DNA from: an uncultured Oscillospiraceae bacterium
Lineage (GTDB): Bacteria; Bacillota; Clostridia; Oscillospirales; Oscillospiraceae
Length of the DNA: 44,783 bases
Assembly (NCBI GenBank): GCA_934636655.1
Contig: CAKUAS010000016.1
Location: 1 to 44,783 of the forward strand
Direction: 5' to 3'
Under the pieces are notes generated by a model that saw only the letters and a program-made list of their open reading frames with translations, was not told the origin of the DNA and did not search any database. Each line of letters starts with the position of its first letter. The first letter of the stretch is position 1. Below are positions 15,818 to 24,078 of the stretch, in pieces. Both the position numbers and the translations under genes were made by a program.

Positions 15818-17103
15818 AAAAAGTATCGCTTCGCGCCTTTTCCGCGCTCTTGATGGCGTTTCTTATCGTCATCGGCCTGTTTGTGTATGTCGGCCGCTAT
15901 ATAAAAGACGGCGAGATGTGGGCGCTTTATTTTGATCAGTCGACCTCGGGCAGTAAGTATACGCTCACCGACCGCAACGGCACAAAGCTTGCCCAAATGG
16001 GCGGCGGAGAAAAGACCTATGCGGAAAATGCAAACACGCGCATTGCCTGCTATCACGTCACCGGTGACTATGTCGGAAACGTCGGAACGGGCGCTCTAAG
16101 CTCGTTTAAACGCGAGCTTTCGGGCTTCAATCTAATAACCGGCATTGAGGAGCAGGACGATGTTAATCTCCAGCTCACCATTGACGCGGATCTCAATCTC
16201 AAAGCCTATGAGGCGTTGAATGGCCGCAGCGGCGCCGTTATGGTTTATAACTACAAAACCGGCGAGGTGCTGTGCATGGTCTCATCTCCGTCCATTGACC
16301 CTCTTAATCCGCCTGAGACACCGCCGGATGGCGCATACATCAATCGCTGCATAAGCGCATCGTTTACGCCGGGCTCTATATTCAAACTCGTGACGCTCAC
16401 GGCGGCGCTTGAGAATATAGACGGTATATATCACCGAACTTTTAACTGCGCGGGCTCTGTAGATGTTAAGGGTGTTGCGATAAACTGTACGGGAGTTCAC
16501 GGACAGCAGACCATTGAGCAGGCCCTTTCAAACTCCTGCAACTGCGCTTTTGCGGAAATATCGCTCGAACTTGGCCCGGATATCATCGCGCAGTATGCCG
16601 AAAAGCTCGGAATAACAACGCAGCTAAAGCTTGACAGCATAGCGACCCAGGCCGGCAATTACGATAAGGACAGCTCCATGAGCGCGTCCATGGCGTGGTC
16701 GGGTATAGGTCAGTATAACGACCTTGTCTGCCCCTACGCAATGATGCGCCTTGCCGGAGCATACGCAAACGGCGGCACGGTCGTTGAGCCTTCGCTTCTC
16801 GGCCAGTCGAACAAAACAACTCAGCTTCTTTCCGCCGACACGGCGCAGAAGGTCGCGTCCATGATGAACTACAACGTTGTTTATCACTACGGTCAGGACC
16901 GCTTTCCGGGACTGAATATATCTGCCAAGACCGGTACGGCCGAGGTCGGTGACGGCAAGGCCGCACATGGCTGGTTCGTCGGATTCTTAAACGACGATGA
17001 GCATCCCTATGCATTCGTCTGTATCGTCGAGAACGGCGGCAGCGGACTCGGAGCGGCCGGCGGAGTGATAAACACCGTGCTTCAGGCGGCGGTAAGCAAA
17101 TAA
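15814..17103 (+). CDS. Class B penicillin-binding protein (transpeptidase)
   Basis: This 429-residue peptidoglycan transpeptidase has an N-terminal membrane anchor (about 7-28), a short non-catalytic region and a transpeptidase domain. The catalytic motifs are SxxK (S188-I-F-K191), SxN (S241-C-N243) and KTG (K372-T-G). It is shorter than FtsI or PBP2 and resembles the PbpA class that pairs with RodA in actinobacteria and clostridia. The gene overlaps the FHA-SEDS gene by 4 bp, so polymerase and crosslinker are made together. The exact role (elongation, division or sporulation) cannot be told from sequence alone. Confidence 0.92.
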   Translation: MKKVSLRAFSALLMAFLIVIGLFVYVGRYIKDGEMWALYFDQSTSGSKYTLTDRNGTKLAQMGGGEKTYAENANTRIACYHVTGDYVGNVGTGALSSFKRELSGFNLITGIEEQDDVNLQLTIDADLNLKAYEALNGRSGAVMVYNYKTGEVLCMVSSPSIDPLNPPETPPDGAYINRCISASFTPGSIFKLVTLTAALENIDGIYHRTFNCAGSVDVKGVAINCTGVHGQQTIEQALSNSCNCAFAEISLELGPDIIAQYAEKLGITTQLKLDSIATQAGNYDKDSSMSASMAWSGIGQYNDLVCPYAMMRLAGAYANGGTVVEPSLLGQSNKTTQLLSADTAQKVASMMNYNVVYHYGQDRFPGLNISAKTGTAEVGDGKAAHGWFVGFLNDDEHPYAFVCIVENGGSGLGAAGGVINTVLQAAVSK

Positions 17104-17118
17104 TTTAGGAGAAACACA

Positions 17119-18996
17119 ATGACAGACATATCCGTCAACGGACTTGTAAAGTCCTTTGAATTGGGTAAAAACATACTTGACGGGCTCAGCTTCGACATTG
17201 CCGAGGGTGAGCGCGTCGGCATTCTCGGGCACAACGGCTGCGGCAAAACGACGCTGTTCCGCATTCTGACGGGCGAGATAGACTATGACGAGGGCGCGGT
17301 GGCGATAGCCTCAGGAAAGCGCCTGGGACTAATATCTCAGATCCCCGTTTATCCCGACGGCTGGACGACCGAGGACGTTTTGAAGGATGCGCACCGCGAG
17401 CTGTACGCCATAAGCGCGCGTCTCGACGAGCTTGCGCATAAAATGGAGACCGATCAGTCGGACAGGCTCCTTTCTGAATACGACAGGCTTTCGGCCGACT
17501 TTGCCCGCCTCGGTGGCTATGACATGGACACAGACCGCAACCGCGTGGCAAACGGTCTGGATATTCCGCAGAGTATGCGCGAGCAGCCCTTTGATCTGCT
17601 CTCCGGCGGCGAGCGGACAAGGGTGAACCTTGCCCGCCTGATCCTCGAAAAGACGGATATATTGCTGCTTGACGAGCCTACGAACCATCTCGATCTTCGC
17701 GCGACCGAATGGCTTGAGGATTATCTCCAGCATTTTAAGGGCACGGTGCTTTTAATAAGCCATGACCGCTATTTTATCGACAAGATAGCCCAGCGCTGCA
17801 TTGAGATAAACGACGGCAAAGCCGAGTTTTACAGCGGCGGGTACAGCTTTTATGTCATAGAGCGGCAGAAGCGCTTTGAGGAAAAGCTCAGAAAATACGA
17901 AAAGGATCAGGCCAAGATCGAGCAGCTGACCCGTGCCGCTGAGCAGATGCATCTGTGGGCCTTCATGGGCAACGATAAGCTGCATAAGCGCGCGTTTTCC
18001 ATGGAAAAGCGCATAGCGAAGCTCGAGCAGACCGCAAAGCCTACTGAGGCGAAAAAGCTATCGGCAAAATTTACGTCGGCGGATTTCCGCGCCGATGAGA
18101 TGCTCGTGTGCCATGATGTGTCCAAGGCCTTCGGTGAAAAAAAGCTGTTTGAGAACCTTGAGCTTACCGTTTCGGGCGGCGAGCGCATCGCGCTCATCGG
18201 CGATAACGGAACAGGTAAGAGCACTCTTGTCAAAATGATAATGCAGCAGGAGCTGCCCGACGAGGGATACATAAAATTTGGCCCCTCTGTGCGTCCGGCG
18301 TACCTGCCGCAGATAATACATTTTAGTAATGAGGAGCGCTCGCTTCTCGACACGATGCTGTATGACTGCCGCTGCCAGCCGCAGGAGGCGCGTGACAGAC
18401 TGGCCGCGTTCGGCTTCCGTGGTGAGGATGTGTTCACACCCGTAGGCGCGCTCTCCGGCGGCGAAAAGAGCAGACTCAGACTGTGCATGCTCATGGGCAG
18501 CGACATAAACCTGCTCATCCTCGACGAGCCGACGAACCACCTGGATATTGCCAGCCGTGAGTGGATGGAGGACGCCGTGTCGGACTATTCCGAGGCGCTG
18601 CTGTTCGTTTCACATGACCGATATTTTATCGAGAAGTTCGCAACGCGCATCTGGTATCTCGACGGCGGCAAGCTTCTCGACTATCGCGGAACGTATGAGC
18701 AGATGCGCGAGTATCTGAAGCGCCAGGAGGTCTTTACGCGTACGGCAAAGGCCGAAGCCAAAGCCGCAAAGGCGGAAAAACCTGTGAAGAAGGCATCTCC
18801 AAATAAGGAGAAGCGCATAGCCAAGCTTGAGCGCGAGATCGCGGCGCTGGAAAAGCAGATAGGCGAGATAGAAACGCTCGAGCAGGAAAACGCAAGCGAT
18901 TATCAGAAGCTGATGGAACTCGGCGCACAGAAGGAAGAACTCAACGACAAGCTCCTTGCGATGTACGGTGAATGGGAGGAACTTTCGGATGAATAA
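17119..18996 (+). CDS. ABC-F family ATPase
   Basis: This 625-residue soluble protein has two ABC nucleotide-binding domains and no membrane segment. NBD1 has Walker A GHNGCGKTT (37-45), signature LSGGERTRVNLARL and Walker B ILLLDEPTNHLD. NBD2 has GDNGTGKST, LSGGEKSRLRLCML and LLILDEPTNHLD. A charged interdomain linker (about 240-320) and a C-terminal coiled coil (about 540-620, Ala/Lys/Glu-rich) match Uup/YdiF-type ABC-F proteins, which act on the ribosome. Antibiotic-resistance ABC-F proteins have a similar layout but nothing specific supports that here. The end overlaps the next gene by 8 bp. Confidence 0.9.
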   Translation: MTDISVNGLVKSFELGKNILDGLSFDIAEGERVGILGHNGCGKTTLFRILTGEIDYDEGAVAIASGKRLGLISQIPVYPDGWTTEDVLKDAHRELYAISARLDELAHKMETDQSDRLLSEYDRLSADFARLGGYDMDTDRNRVANGLDIPQSMREQPFDLLSGGERTRVNLARLILEKTDILLLDEPTNHLDLRATEWLEDYLQHFKGTVLLISHDRYFIDKIAQRCIEINDGKAEFYSGGYSFYVIERQKRFEEKLRKYEKDQAKIEQLTRAAEQMHLWAFMGNDKLHKRAFSMEKRIAKLEQTAKPTEAKKLSAKFTSADFRADEMLVCHDVSKAFGEKKLFENLELTVSGGERIALIGDNGTGKSTLVKMIMQQELPDEGYIKFGPSVRPAYLPQIIHFSNEERSLLDTMLYDCRCQPQEARDRLAAFGFRGEDVFTPVGALSGGEKSRLRLCMLMGSDINLLILDEPTNHLDIASREWMEDAVSDYSEALLFVSHDRYFIEKFATRIWYLDGGKLLDYRGTYEQMREYLKRQEVFTRTAKAEAKAAKAEKPVKKASPNKEKRIAKLEREIAALEKQIGEIETLEQENASDYQKLMELGAQKEELNDKLLAMYGEWEELSDE

Positions 18997-19708
18997 AAGA
19001 ATCATTTTGCCGGGCGTGCTGGTTCTCGTCGGTCTCATTCTGCGGCTTTTCTTCACAGGTGTGAGCTACATCGCGTATGCCCTGTTTTTTGCGGCAGCGC
19101 TCATTGCGATAATGCGTTTTTGCAGCAAGGTGTGGATAAAGCGCGCGGTGTGCATTCTCACGGCGATAGGACTTGTATATCTGATCATTGTCGAAGTGCC
19201 GATAGCCGGCGCGGCTTCCGGTGACGGGGAAGAGGAATACGACTACATAATCGTTCTCGGCGCGGCCGTGCATGGCGATACTCCCTCGCTCTCGCTCGTT
19301 GAGCGCGTGCGTGCGGCCGGAGAGTATATGAAAGAGCATACCGATACCGTCGCAATAGTCAGCGGAGGTCAGGGCGCCGACGAGAATATCAGCGAGGCTC
19401 AGGCTATGGCCGACTGGCTCATGCAAAACGGCATTGACCAAAGCCGAATCATCCTTGAGGATAAGGCGACTTCAACGCTTGAAAACCTTGAGTTCAGCTT
19501 CAATATAATCCGCTCTTGCGGCGATGACCCTAATGAGGGTACCGCTATTGTTACGAGCGAATACCACATATACAGAGCGAAGCTGCTGGCGCAGTCGCTC
19601 AATGTCAGCGTGGGCTCTGTGGCCGCTCATACGACATATGTGCCCATCATGCTGAATTATTTTCTCCGCGAGGCCTTCGGCGTAACGTACCAGTGGATAT
19701 TCGGCTGA
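18989..19708 (+). CDS. YdcF/ElyC-family (DUF218) membrane protein
   Basis: This protein of about 239 residues has two or three N-terminal transmembrane helices (to about 68) and a DUF218 domain. The domain has YDYIIVLGAAVHGDTPS, SGGQGADE, SEAQAMADWL and EDKATSTLENLEF, the usual motifs of SanA/ElyC/YdcF proteins, which are linked to envelope integrity and undecaprenyl-lipid metabolism. The start at 18989 lies inside the end of the ABC-F gene, behind GGGAGGAACTTTCGG; the in-frame ATG at 18956 lacks such a site. Its place after SEDS and PBP genes fits an envelope role. Confidence 0.85.
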   Translation: MNKRIILPGVLVLVGLILRLFFTGVSYIAYALFFAAALIAIMRFCSKVWIKRAVCILTAIGLVYLIIVEVPIAGAASGDGEEEYDYIIVLGAAVHGDTPSLSLVERVRAAGEYMKEHTDTVAIVSGGQGADENISEAQAMADWLMQNGIDQSRIILEDKATSTLENLEFSFNIIRSCGDDPNEGTAIVTSEYHIYRAKLLAQSLNVSVGSVAAHTTYVPIMLNYFLREAFGVTYQWIFG

Positions 19709-19729
19709 ATTGAATGAATATAGTATAAA

Positions 19730-19782
19730 CCCTCCCGAACAGGCATAGTAATTTACAAAGCCTTACGGGAGGGATCTTTTTT
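19730..19782 (+). terminator. Terminator-like hairpin that contains the next gene's ribosome site
   Basis: CCCTCCCG (19730-19737) pairs with CGGGAGGG (19766-19773), with AGGC/GCCT (19741-19744, 19760-19763) as an inner stem, and T6 follows at 19777-19782. The 3' arm is also the only ribosome-binding sequence for the TTG start at 19781. Confidence 0.75.
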
Positions 19783-20578
19783 GAAAAAACTATTAGGCAA
19801 AATCAAAAATCGCAAGGCGGCTGCGTCGGCAGTCGCGCTTGTGGTGCTCACGGCGGTGATATTCTGGACGACAAACAGCCCCGCAGTGGTCGGCGTCTCG
19901 GCCTCCGACAGGCAGCTTCCGATCTACTGCGTACAGCGAGATGATAAAACGGTAGCGCTGTCCTTCGATGCGGCCTGGGGCAACGAAGATACGCAGGAGC
20001 TCATAGATATTCTCAATAAGTATAACATACACGCGACGTTCTTCGTCGTTGGACAGTGGGTCGATAAATACCCCGAGTCCGTCAAGGCCCTCAGCGATGC
20101 GGGAAACGAGGTGATGAGCCACTCGGACGATCATGCGCACTTCGCGCAGCTTTCGGCAGATGAGATAAAGTCAAATATCGCCGCCTCGAACGAGAAGATA
20201 AAGAACATAACCGGTACGGAGCCCACTCTGTTCCGCTGCCCCTATGGCGAGTATAACGATACCGTCATCAGCACCGTTAACTCCATGGGCATGAGTGCCA
20301 TCCAGTGGGATGTCGACAGCCTTGACTGGAAGGGGATATCTGCAAGCGACATATCCAACCGTGTTCTCAAGAACGTGAAGTCCGGCAGCATCGTGCTGTT
20401 CCACAACGCCGCCGAGAATACGCCCGAGGCGCTGCCCGGTATAATAGAAGGTCTCATTGCCGACGGATACAAGATAGTGCCCGTGTCGCAGATCCTGCTG
20501 ACAGGCGACTATACTATAGATAACACAGGCATGCAGTGCCAGGCAAAAGGGAACAGCGACGCAAAAGCGGATGCATAA
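19781..20578 (+). CDS. PdaB-like polysaccharide deacetylase
   Basis: This 265-residue membrane-anchored protein has a basic N-terminus and one hydrophobic helix (about 14-31), then a NodB/CE4 deacetylase domain. The domain shows ALSFDAAWGNEDT (motif 1, catalytic Asp), SHSDDHAH (motif 2, metal His pair), RCPYGEYN (motif 3) and DVDSLDWKG, with VLFHN near the end. The FDAAW variant is typical of clostridial PdaB-like enzymes tied to spore or cell-wall peptidoglycan. The start is TTG 19781, seven bases after GGGAGGG; no other start gives the membrane anchor. That ribosome site lies in a hairpin stem, so translation may be regulated. Confidence 0.88.
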   Translation: MKKLLGKIKNRKAAASAVALVVLTAVIFWTTNSPAVVGVSASDRQLPIYCVQRDDKTVALSFDAAWGNEDTQELIDILNKYNIHATFFVVGQWVDKYPESVKALSDAGNEVMSHSDDHAHFAQLSADEIKSNIAASNEKIKNITGTEPTLFRCPYGEYNDTVISTVNSMGMSAIQWDVDSLDWKGISASDISNRVLKNVKSGSIVLFHNAAENTPEALPGIIEGLIADGYKIVPVSQILLTGDYTIDNTGMQCQAKGNSDAKADA

Positions 20579-20612
20579 AAAAATAGCACCTCGGATGTAG
20601 TTCCGAGGTGCT
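20577..20612 (-). terminator. Terminator of the zinc-ribbon gene
   Basis: AGCACCTCGG (20585-20594) and its complement (20603-20612) form a stem; the A-run at 20577-20583 is the T-run on the minus strand. Confidence 0.8.
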
Positions 20613-20625
20613 GTTCATATTCAGC

Positions 20626-20862
20626 TTATTCCTTGTTGTCGAGCCAGTCGGCAACCTTGCTCTCTTCGATATCAAGACCGCCGGATATAAAGGCGACAGC
20701 CTCGTTGAAGTTCATAGCTCTCAGACGAGCGTAGTTGCTTGCGCCGGCACCGGGGCCGTCGTTGAGTCTGCCTTCGATGTAGCCGCACTCATAGCACATG
20801 TTAAGAGCGTACTTGCGGTGGGTATCGAGGGTCATTTCATGTCCGCAGCGAGGGCATTTCAT
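20626..20862 (-). CDS. Small zinc-ribbon protein
   Basis: This 78-residue protein has two CxxC knuckles (CPRCG at residue 3 and CYECGY at 23) that should bind one zinc ion. A short C-terminal helical part follows, with MNFNEAVAFISGGLD and EESKVADWL. The AGAGGAGG ribosome site lies 8 bases before the ATG and a terminator follows directly, so it is a monocistronic gene. I do not recognise a defined family; a nucleic-acid-binding or regulatory role is a guess from the zinc ribbon. Confidence 0.75.
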   Translation of the reverse strand: MKCPRCGHEMTLDTHRKYALNMCYECGYIEGRLNDGPGAGASNYARLRAMNFNEAVAFISGGLDIEESKVADWLDNKE

Positions 20863-20979
20863 GGTAGATTCCTCCTCTTAATTACTCTTTTTTTCTTTGC
20901 AGATTCCTTGCATCATCATTATAGTCCAAACATGGGCTCTAAGCAATAGTTATCTCGTTTTTTGTGTACAAAATTGCTT

Positions 20980-21088
20980 AAGTTGACGGGAGCCGAACAC
21001 CTGCCAAAACTGCAAAGTACCTGTCAGCAGACGATTTTTGTTTGATTTTCGTTCTTTTTTAGCGCAGGGTCTCGGCTCCCGTCAGCTT
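20980..21088. repeat. Long inverted repeat / structured element before tRNA-Pro
   Basis: AAGTTGACGGGAGCCGA (20980-20996) pairs with the complement at 21072-21088 with a single G-T wobble. A second stem, CCTGC with GCAGG, continues inwards after a 3-base internal loop. The remaining loop is AT-rich. There is no terminal T-run. It could be a structured RNA or a miniature inverted-repeat element. The rest of 20863-21149 shows no gene. Confidence 0.65.
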
Positions 21089-21149
21089 ACATAAGGATAC
21101 ACGCCAGGCGCGAAATTTGCGAAAAACTATAATTTTTTAAAAATAAGTA

Positions 21150-21178
21150 TTGCAATTGCCGCATAAGTGTGTTAATAT
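21150..21178 (+). promoter_or_regulatory. Promoter of tRNA-Pro
   Basis: TTGCAA (21150-21155), a 17-bp spacer, then TAATAT (21173-21178), 17 bp before the tRNA 5' end. Confidence 0.65.
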
Positions 21179-21195
21179 AATCGGGCGTTAGAAAT

Positions 21196-21271
21196 CCGGG
21201 TGTAGCGCAGATGGTAGCGCGCTTGAATGGGGTTCAAGAGGCCGCTGGTTCAACTCCAGTCACTCGGACCA
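21196..21271 (+). tRNA. tRNA-Pro(GGG), used as integration site
   Basis: The acceptor stem CCGGGTG pairs with CACTCGG (one G-T), with discriminator A and encoded CCA. The anticodon loop ATGGGGT gives anticodon GGG (21229-21231). The 47 bases from 21225 (anticodon stem) to 21271 are repeated exactly at 35775-35821, the mark of integration that leaves the tRNA intact. Confidence 0.93.
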
Positions 21272-21282
21272 AACAAATAAGG

Positions 21283-21311
21283 CTCGAAAGTGTAAACTTT
21301 CGGGTCTTTTT
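21283..21311 (+). terminator. Terminator of tRNA-Pro
   Basis: CTCGAAAGT (21283-21291) pairs with ACTTTCGGG (21296-21304), followed by a T-rich run. A near-identical copy follows the second tRNA half at about 35833-35862. Confidence 0.75.
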
Positions 21312-21370
21312 CTTGCTTTTTGAGAACTTTTTGAGCCAGATTATACAGCTGGACTATTAGCGGCCGTCGC

Positions 21371-21396
21371 AAATGCGTCCAAAAATGCGTCCAAAA
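21371..21396. repeat. Tandem 14-bp repeats, probable integrase arm sites (left end)
   Basis: AAATGCGTCCAAAA occurs twice with a 12-bp period (21371-21384, 21383-21396), directly beside the integrase stop codon. Single copies lie at 35642-35655, inside the other end of the island, and at 35921-35934, beside the integrase remnant. Confidence 0.6.
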
Positions 21397-21397
21397 C

Positions 21398-22537
21398 TCA
21401 GGATAAATAAATTTTGTCCATTATGTCAGCTGTCTTGCGCTTGCTCTCGTCAAGGCAGTGAGTGTAGATGTCCAGTGTTGTAGATATGTTCTCATGGCCG
21501 AGAAACTCCTGTGCTTGCTGAGGTGTTGCGTCATGAGCGGCCAATAGGCTCGCTGCCGTATGCCGCATATCATGCACCCTTATATCGGGCAGACCGTGAG
21601 CTGCAAGAAATTCCTTATGCTTATGTGTCATATAATCAGGGAGAACCGGCGAGCCGTCAGACAACTGACAGACCTTATCGCACTTGCTGCCGCTGGAAAT
21701 CTGCTGCTGTAGAAGATTACGGAAATAAGGAATGGTGAAGCCTATAAGCGGAAGATATCTTTTGCTCTTTTCCGTTTTTGTAGATTCCTCTTCAACATGA
21801 CCGCTTTTGCCTTTTACAACGGTGTTGCAGACGTGTATGTATCCGTTTTCAAAGTCTATGTCTTTCCAACGGAGACCACACATCTCAGAGCGGCGTAGAC
21901 CATATACCATGCCCAATATGACGATTGCGTACATGGGTTCACCCTCTTCCTGTGCGGCGCTCAGAGCCTCTTTTGCTTCTTCCTCGTTAAGAGTGTTACC
22001 TACGAATTTTTCGGCCTCTCGCGGCATTTGAACGAGCTTGGCGGGATTGCTGGATATGATGCCGCTGCGTTCAGCATCCTCCAAAGCTCCGTTTATTACG
22101 ACAAGATGCTTTTTGAGACTTTTGACTTTCAAATCACCAGCGAGATCGTCTATGTAGCGCTGTAAATGAGCGTACTGGATATCCTTAGTCTTTATGTGCC
22201 CAAGCATAGGAATTATATGCTTGTTCGCATATCCAGTATAAGCAACCATAGTATTTTCCTTTACGGTTTTGCTCTTAGCCTCTAACCAGCGCTCGACGCT
22301 TTCGGCAAACGTGGGGTCGTCGCTTACTACGTTGGAGTTAAGCTCGGCCTCCCACTGTGCCTTTACCTCAGGCAGCATAGCCACTGCTTTGCGTTTGGTG
22401 CTGTTTACGACCTTGAGTCTCAATGTCTTAGACTTCCTTACACGTCTGCCGGTAATCGGATCTTTGTAGTCTCCTCGTGCAGACCATGTGCCATCATGGT
22501 TGTATAAGGTCACGTTGACCTTTATCGGGCTTGTCAA
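21398..22537 (-). CDS. Tyrosine-recombinase integrase
   Basis: This 379-residue phage-type integrase catalyses insertion into and excision from tRNA-Pro. It has an N-terminal arm-binding domain (about 1-65), a SAM-like core-binding domain (about 75-160) and a catalytic domain. The active-site residues are R216 (GLRRSE), H322 and R325 (HDMRH), H348 (LGHE) and the nucleophile Y358 (DIYTH). The start is TTG 22537, eight bases after AAGGAGG, and overlaps the stop of a 16-codon leader ORF. It reads towards the tRNA, ending 127 bp from it. Confidence 0.95.
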   Translation of the reverse strand: MTSPIKVNVTLYNHDGTWSARGDYKDPITGRRVRKSKTLRLKVVNSTKRKAVAMLPEVKAQWEAELNSNVVSDDPTFAESVERWLEAKSKTVKENTMVAYTGYANKHIIPMLGHIKTKDIQYAHLQRYIDDLAGDLKVKSLKKHLVVINGALEDAERSGIISSNPAKLVQMPREAEKFVGNTLNEEEAKEALSAAQEEGEPMYAIVILGMVYGLRRSEMCGLRWKDIDFENGYIHVCNTVVKGKSGHVEEESTKTEKSKRYLPLIGFTIPYFRNLLQQQISSGSKCDKVCQLSDGSPVLPDYMTHKHKEFLAAHGLPDIRVHDMRHTAASLLAAHDATPQQAQEFLGHENISTTLDIYTHCLDESKRKTADIMDKIYLS

Positions 22538-22584
22538 TAATCGTACCTCCTTCTCGTGACAAGCCGGACTGTTAATGTGATCAT
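22534..22584 (-). CDS. 16-residue leader ORF coupled to the integrase
   Basis: A short ORF (MITLTVRLVTRRRYDY) starts at ATG 22584 five bases after GGAGGT. Its TGA stop (22536-22534) overlaps the integrase TTG (22537-22535). The ribosome site of the integrase lies inside this leader. Such an arrangement would couple integrase translation to leader translation. It could also be chance, since it is so short. Confidence 0.4.
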   Translation of the reverse strand: MITLTVRLVTRRRYDY

Positions 22585-23136
22585 TATACCTCCGGGCGGG
22601 AGAACTGGCAACAGCACTTGTGCCGTTTGTGATGGGGAAGGGTATAATGTTCGGATTGTTTGCGTTTGAGATATTTGTAATAAATATCCCTCCTTAAATA
22701 AAGATTAAAAAATTTTAATTAAAAAAGAGACTTGCCCAGCAAATGAATACGCTAAACAAAACGAGGAGAAAAGCGTAATTGCTGCCGAAAGTCTCTCTAA
22801 TTAACGATAGAATGAAACGATAAATTCAATTTCTCGGAGCCGCAAAGCATTGAAAAAACGTGCGTACGTACGATATAAAATGACTTTTTGACAACGCATG
22901 AAAAAAGTGCTGCGGCGTGCCGTGAGGGGGGCTGGGGGGGAGCTAAACTCCTTTTCGTGAGATGTGCGATCTGCCATTAAGGGAACTTGCTAATGCGAAG
23001 CAAAAAGAAATGTGCAGGTATATAGGCTGCTTCCCTCAGCGTCAGAATGCGCATATATGATCGTTCCCTTACTGGCCAATAAAAATTAAAATAAACTATT
23101 AGAAATTTACCCAGTGGGGGAATAGAGGCTGTGGCT
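22585..23136. other. Non-coding region between integrase and replication-type gene
   Basis: No convincing gene was found, and no excisionase. It holds a structured terminator (22721-22796), a self-complementary CGTACGTACG (22863-22872) and two G-runs (G6 at 22926-22931, G7 at 22934-22940). A strong minus-strand ribosome-site sequence, AAGGAGGG (22695-22688), is followed by an open frame that joins the integrase but has no ATG, GTG or TTG. A replication origin or nick site here is possible but unproven. Confidence 0.5.
22721..22796 (-). terminator. Structured terminator with three nested stems
   Basis: On the minus strand AGAGACTT (22796-22789) pairs with AAGTCTCT (22733-22726), the TTGCTG/CAGCAA stem lies inside (22779-22784, 22737-22742), and GCGTA/TACGC innermost (22773-22777, 22748-22752). 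A T6 run follows. It ends transcription from the replication-type gene before the integrase. Confidence 0.65.
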
Positions 23137-24078
23137 TTAAAAAGGCAGCTCGCCGTTAAAGCCAAATTCTGATCTCGCAAATGAATTAGTGCCGCGGCAA
23201 TGGTCCGAAGGTGCAGCCCTTTTTTTAGGAGTATCTATAAATGAAGCGCTGCCGGTATCACTCAAAAATCCATCTAAAACTGCATCAAATTTATTACCAG
23301 TAGAGGGATGAGATGATGTTTCGCTGCGCTCCACATCATAATCCCTTATATTATTTATTTTATTATATATATTATTTTTAATATTTCTGTATCCGGTTTC
23401 GGGTATAGTATGTACCTCATCCTCGGCACTACCCGTACCCGCTTCCGGAGCTGAGTGTATCGGGTTTTCGCACTCGGAAGCCTCTGCGTCGAGCTCATCG
23501 TGTATCGGATTTTCGGTACATGACGAATCAGCGCCTGTCTCAAGATCCGGTTCGGGTTCTTCCAGTGATGCTGCCGCAGCTTTTTCTCTCTTTGCTTTTT
23601 CTCTATCGCTGCATGCAGCAGACTTTTTCGCACGAAGCTCTTTGCTGAGTTCTAAATGGTGCCTGAGTGATGTGATCTCTCCGAATGGAACATCAAAAAA
23701 CACGTATTGCTCACCGCATTTTTTGATATAACCGGCTTTTTCGAGACCTTTTAACGCATCATGACATGATGTCCTGGACATACCGATAGAGTCTCTGACA
23801 GCGGCAGGGCTTAGAGCTAAACTGTAATCGGGCTGGTTAAGTATTAAGTACATATATAGATGAAACTCATTTTTGCCCAAGATATGCATTGCGGCTTTCA
23901 CAGCGGCAACATTGACAATTGCATATGGATTATTCTTTTCACCCTTCTTGGGTGCTTGTTTTTTTATATTTACAACCTTTTGGTTGGCATAAATTTTTTT
24001 CAAATTTATCCTCCTGATTATTTTAATAGATATTTTTATATGACCAACCTTGGCGGAGGTCTTGCTTTGCTCAAGCAT
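23137..24078 (-). CDS. Winged-helix protein, probable replication initiator or regulator of the island
   Basis: This 313-residue protein has a basic N-terminus and a winged helix-turn-helix domain (about 55-140; NEFHLYMYLILNQPD, SPAAVRDSIGMSRTSCHDALKGLEKAGYI). A low-complexity acidic region follows with three related segments: ENPIHDE, ENPIHSAPE and DEVHTIPE. The layout resembles replication or transcription proteins of small clostridial integrative elements, but I cannot name the family. Two starts are possible: ATG 24078 behind AGAAGGAG, or TTG 24003 behind CAGGAGG. The second would remove 25 residues that carry no domain. Confidence 0.6.
   Translation of the reverse strand: MLEQSKTSAKVGHIKISIKIIRRINLKKIYANQKVVNIKKQAPKKGEKNNPYAIVNVAAVKAAMHILGKNEFHLYMYLILNQPDYSLALSPAAVRDSIGMSRTSCHDALKGLEKAGYIKKCGEQYVFFDVPFGEITSLRHHLELSKELRAKKSAACSDREKAKREKAAAASLEEPEPDLETGADSSCTENPIHDELDAEASECENPIHSAPEAGTGSAEDEVHTIPETGYRNIKNNIYNKINNIRDYDVERSETSSHPSTGNKFDAVLDGFLSDTGSASFIDTPKKRAAPSDHCRGTNSFARSEFGFNGELPF

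Noticed and set aside
22537..22695. N-terminal extension of the integrase from the AAGGAGG at 22689-22695
   Set aside because: The frame is open but only ATT or ATA could start it, and the added residues look random; TTG 22537 has its own ribosome site.
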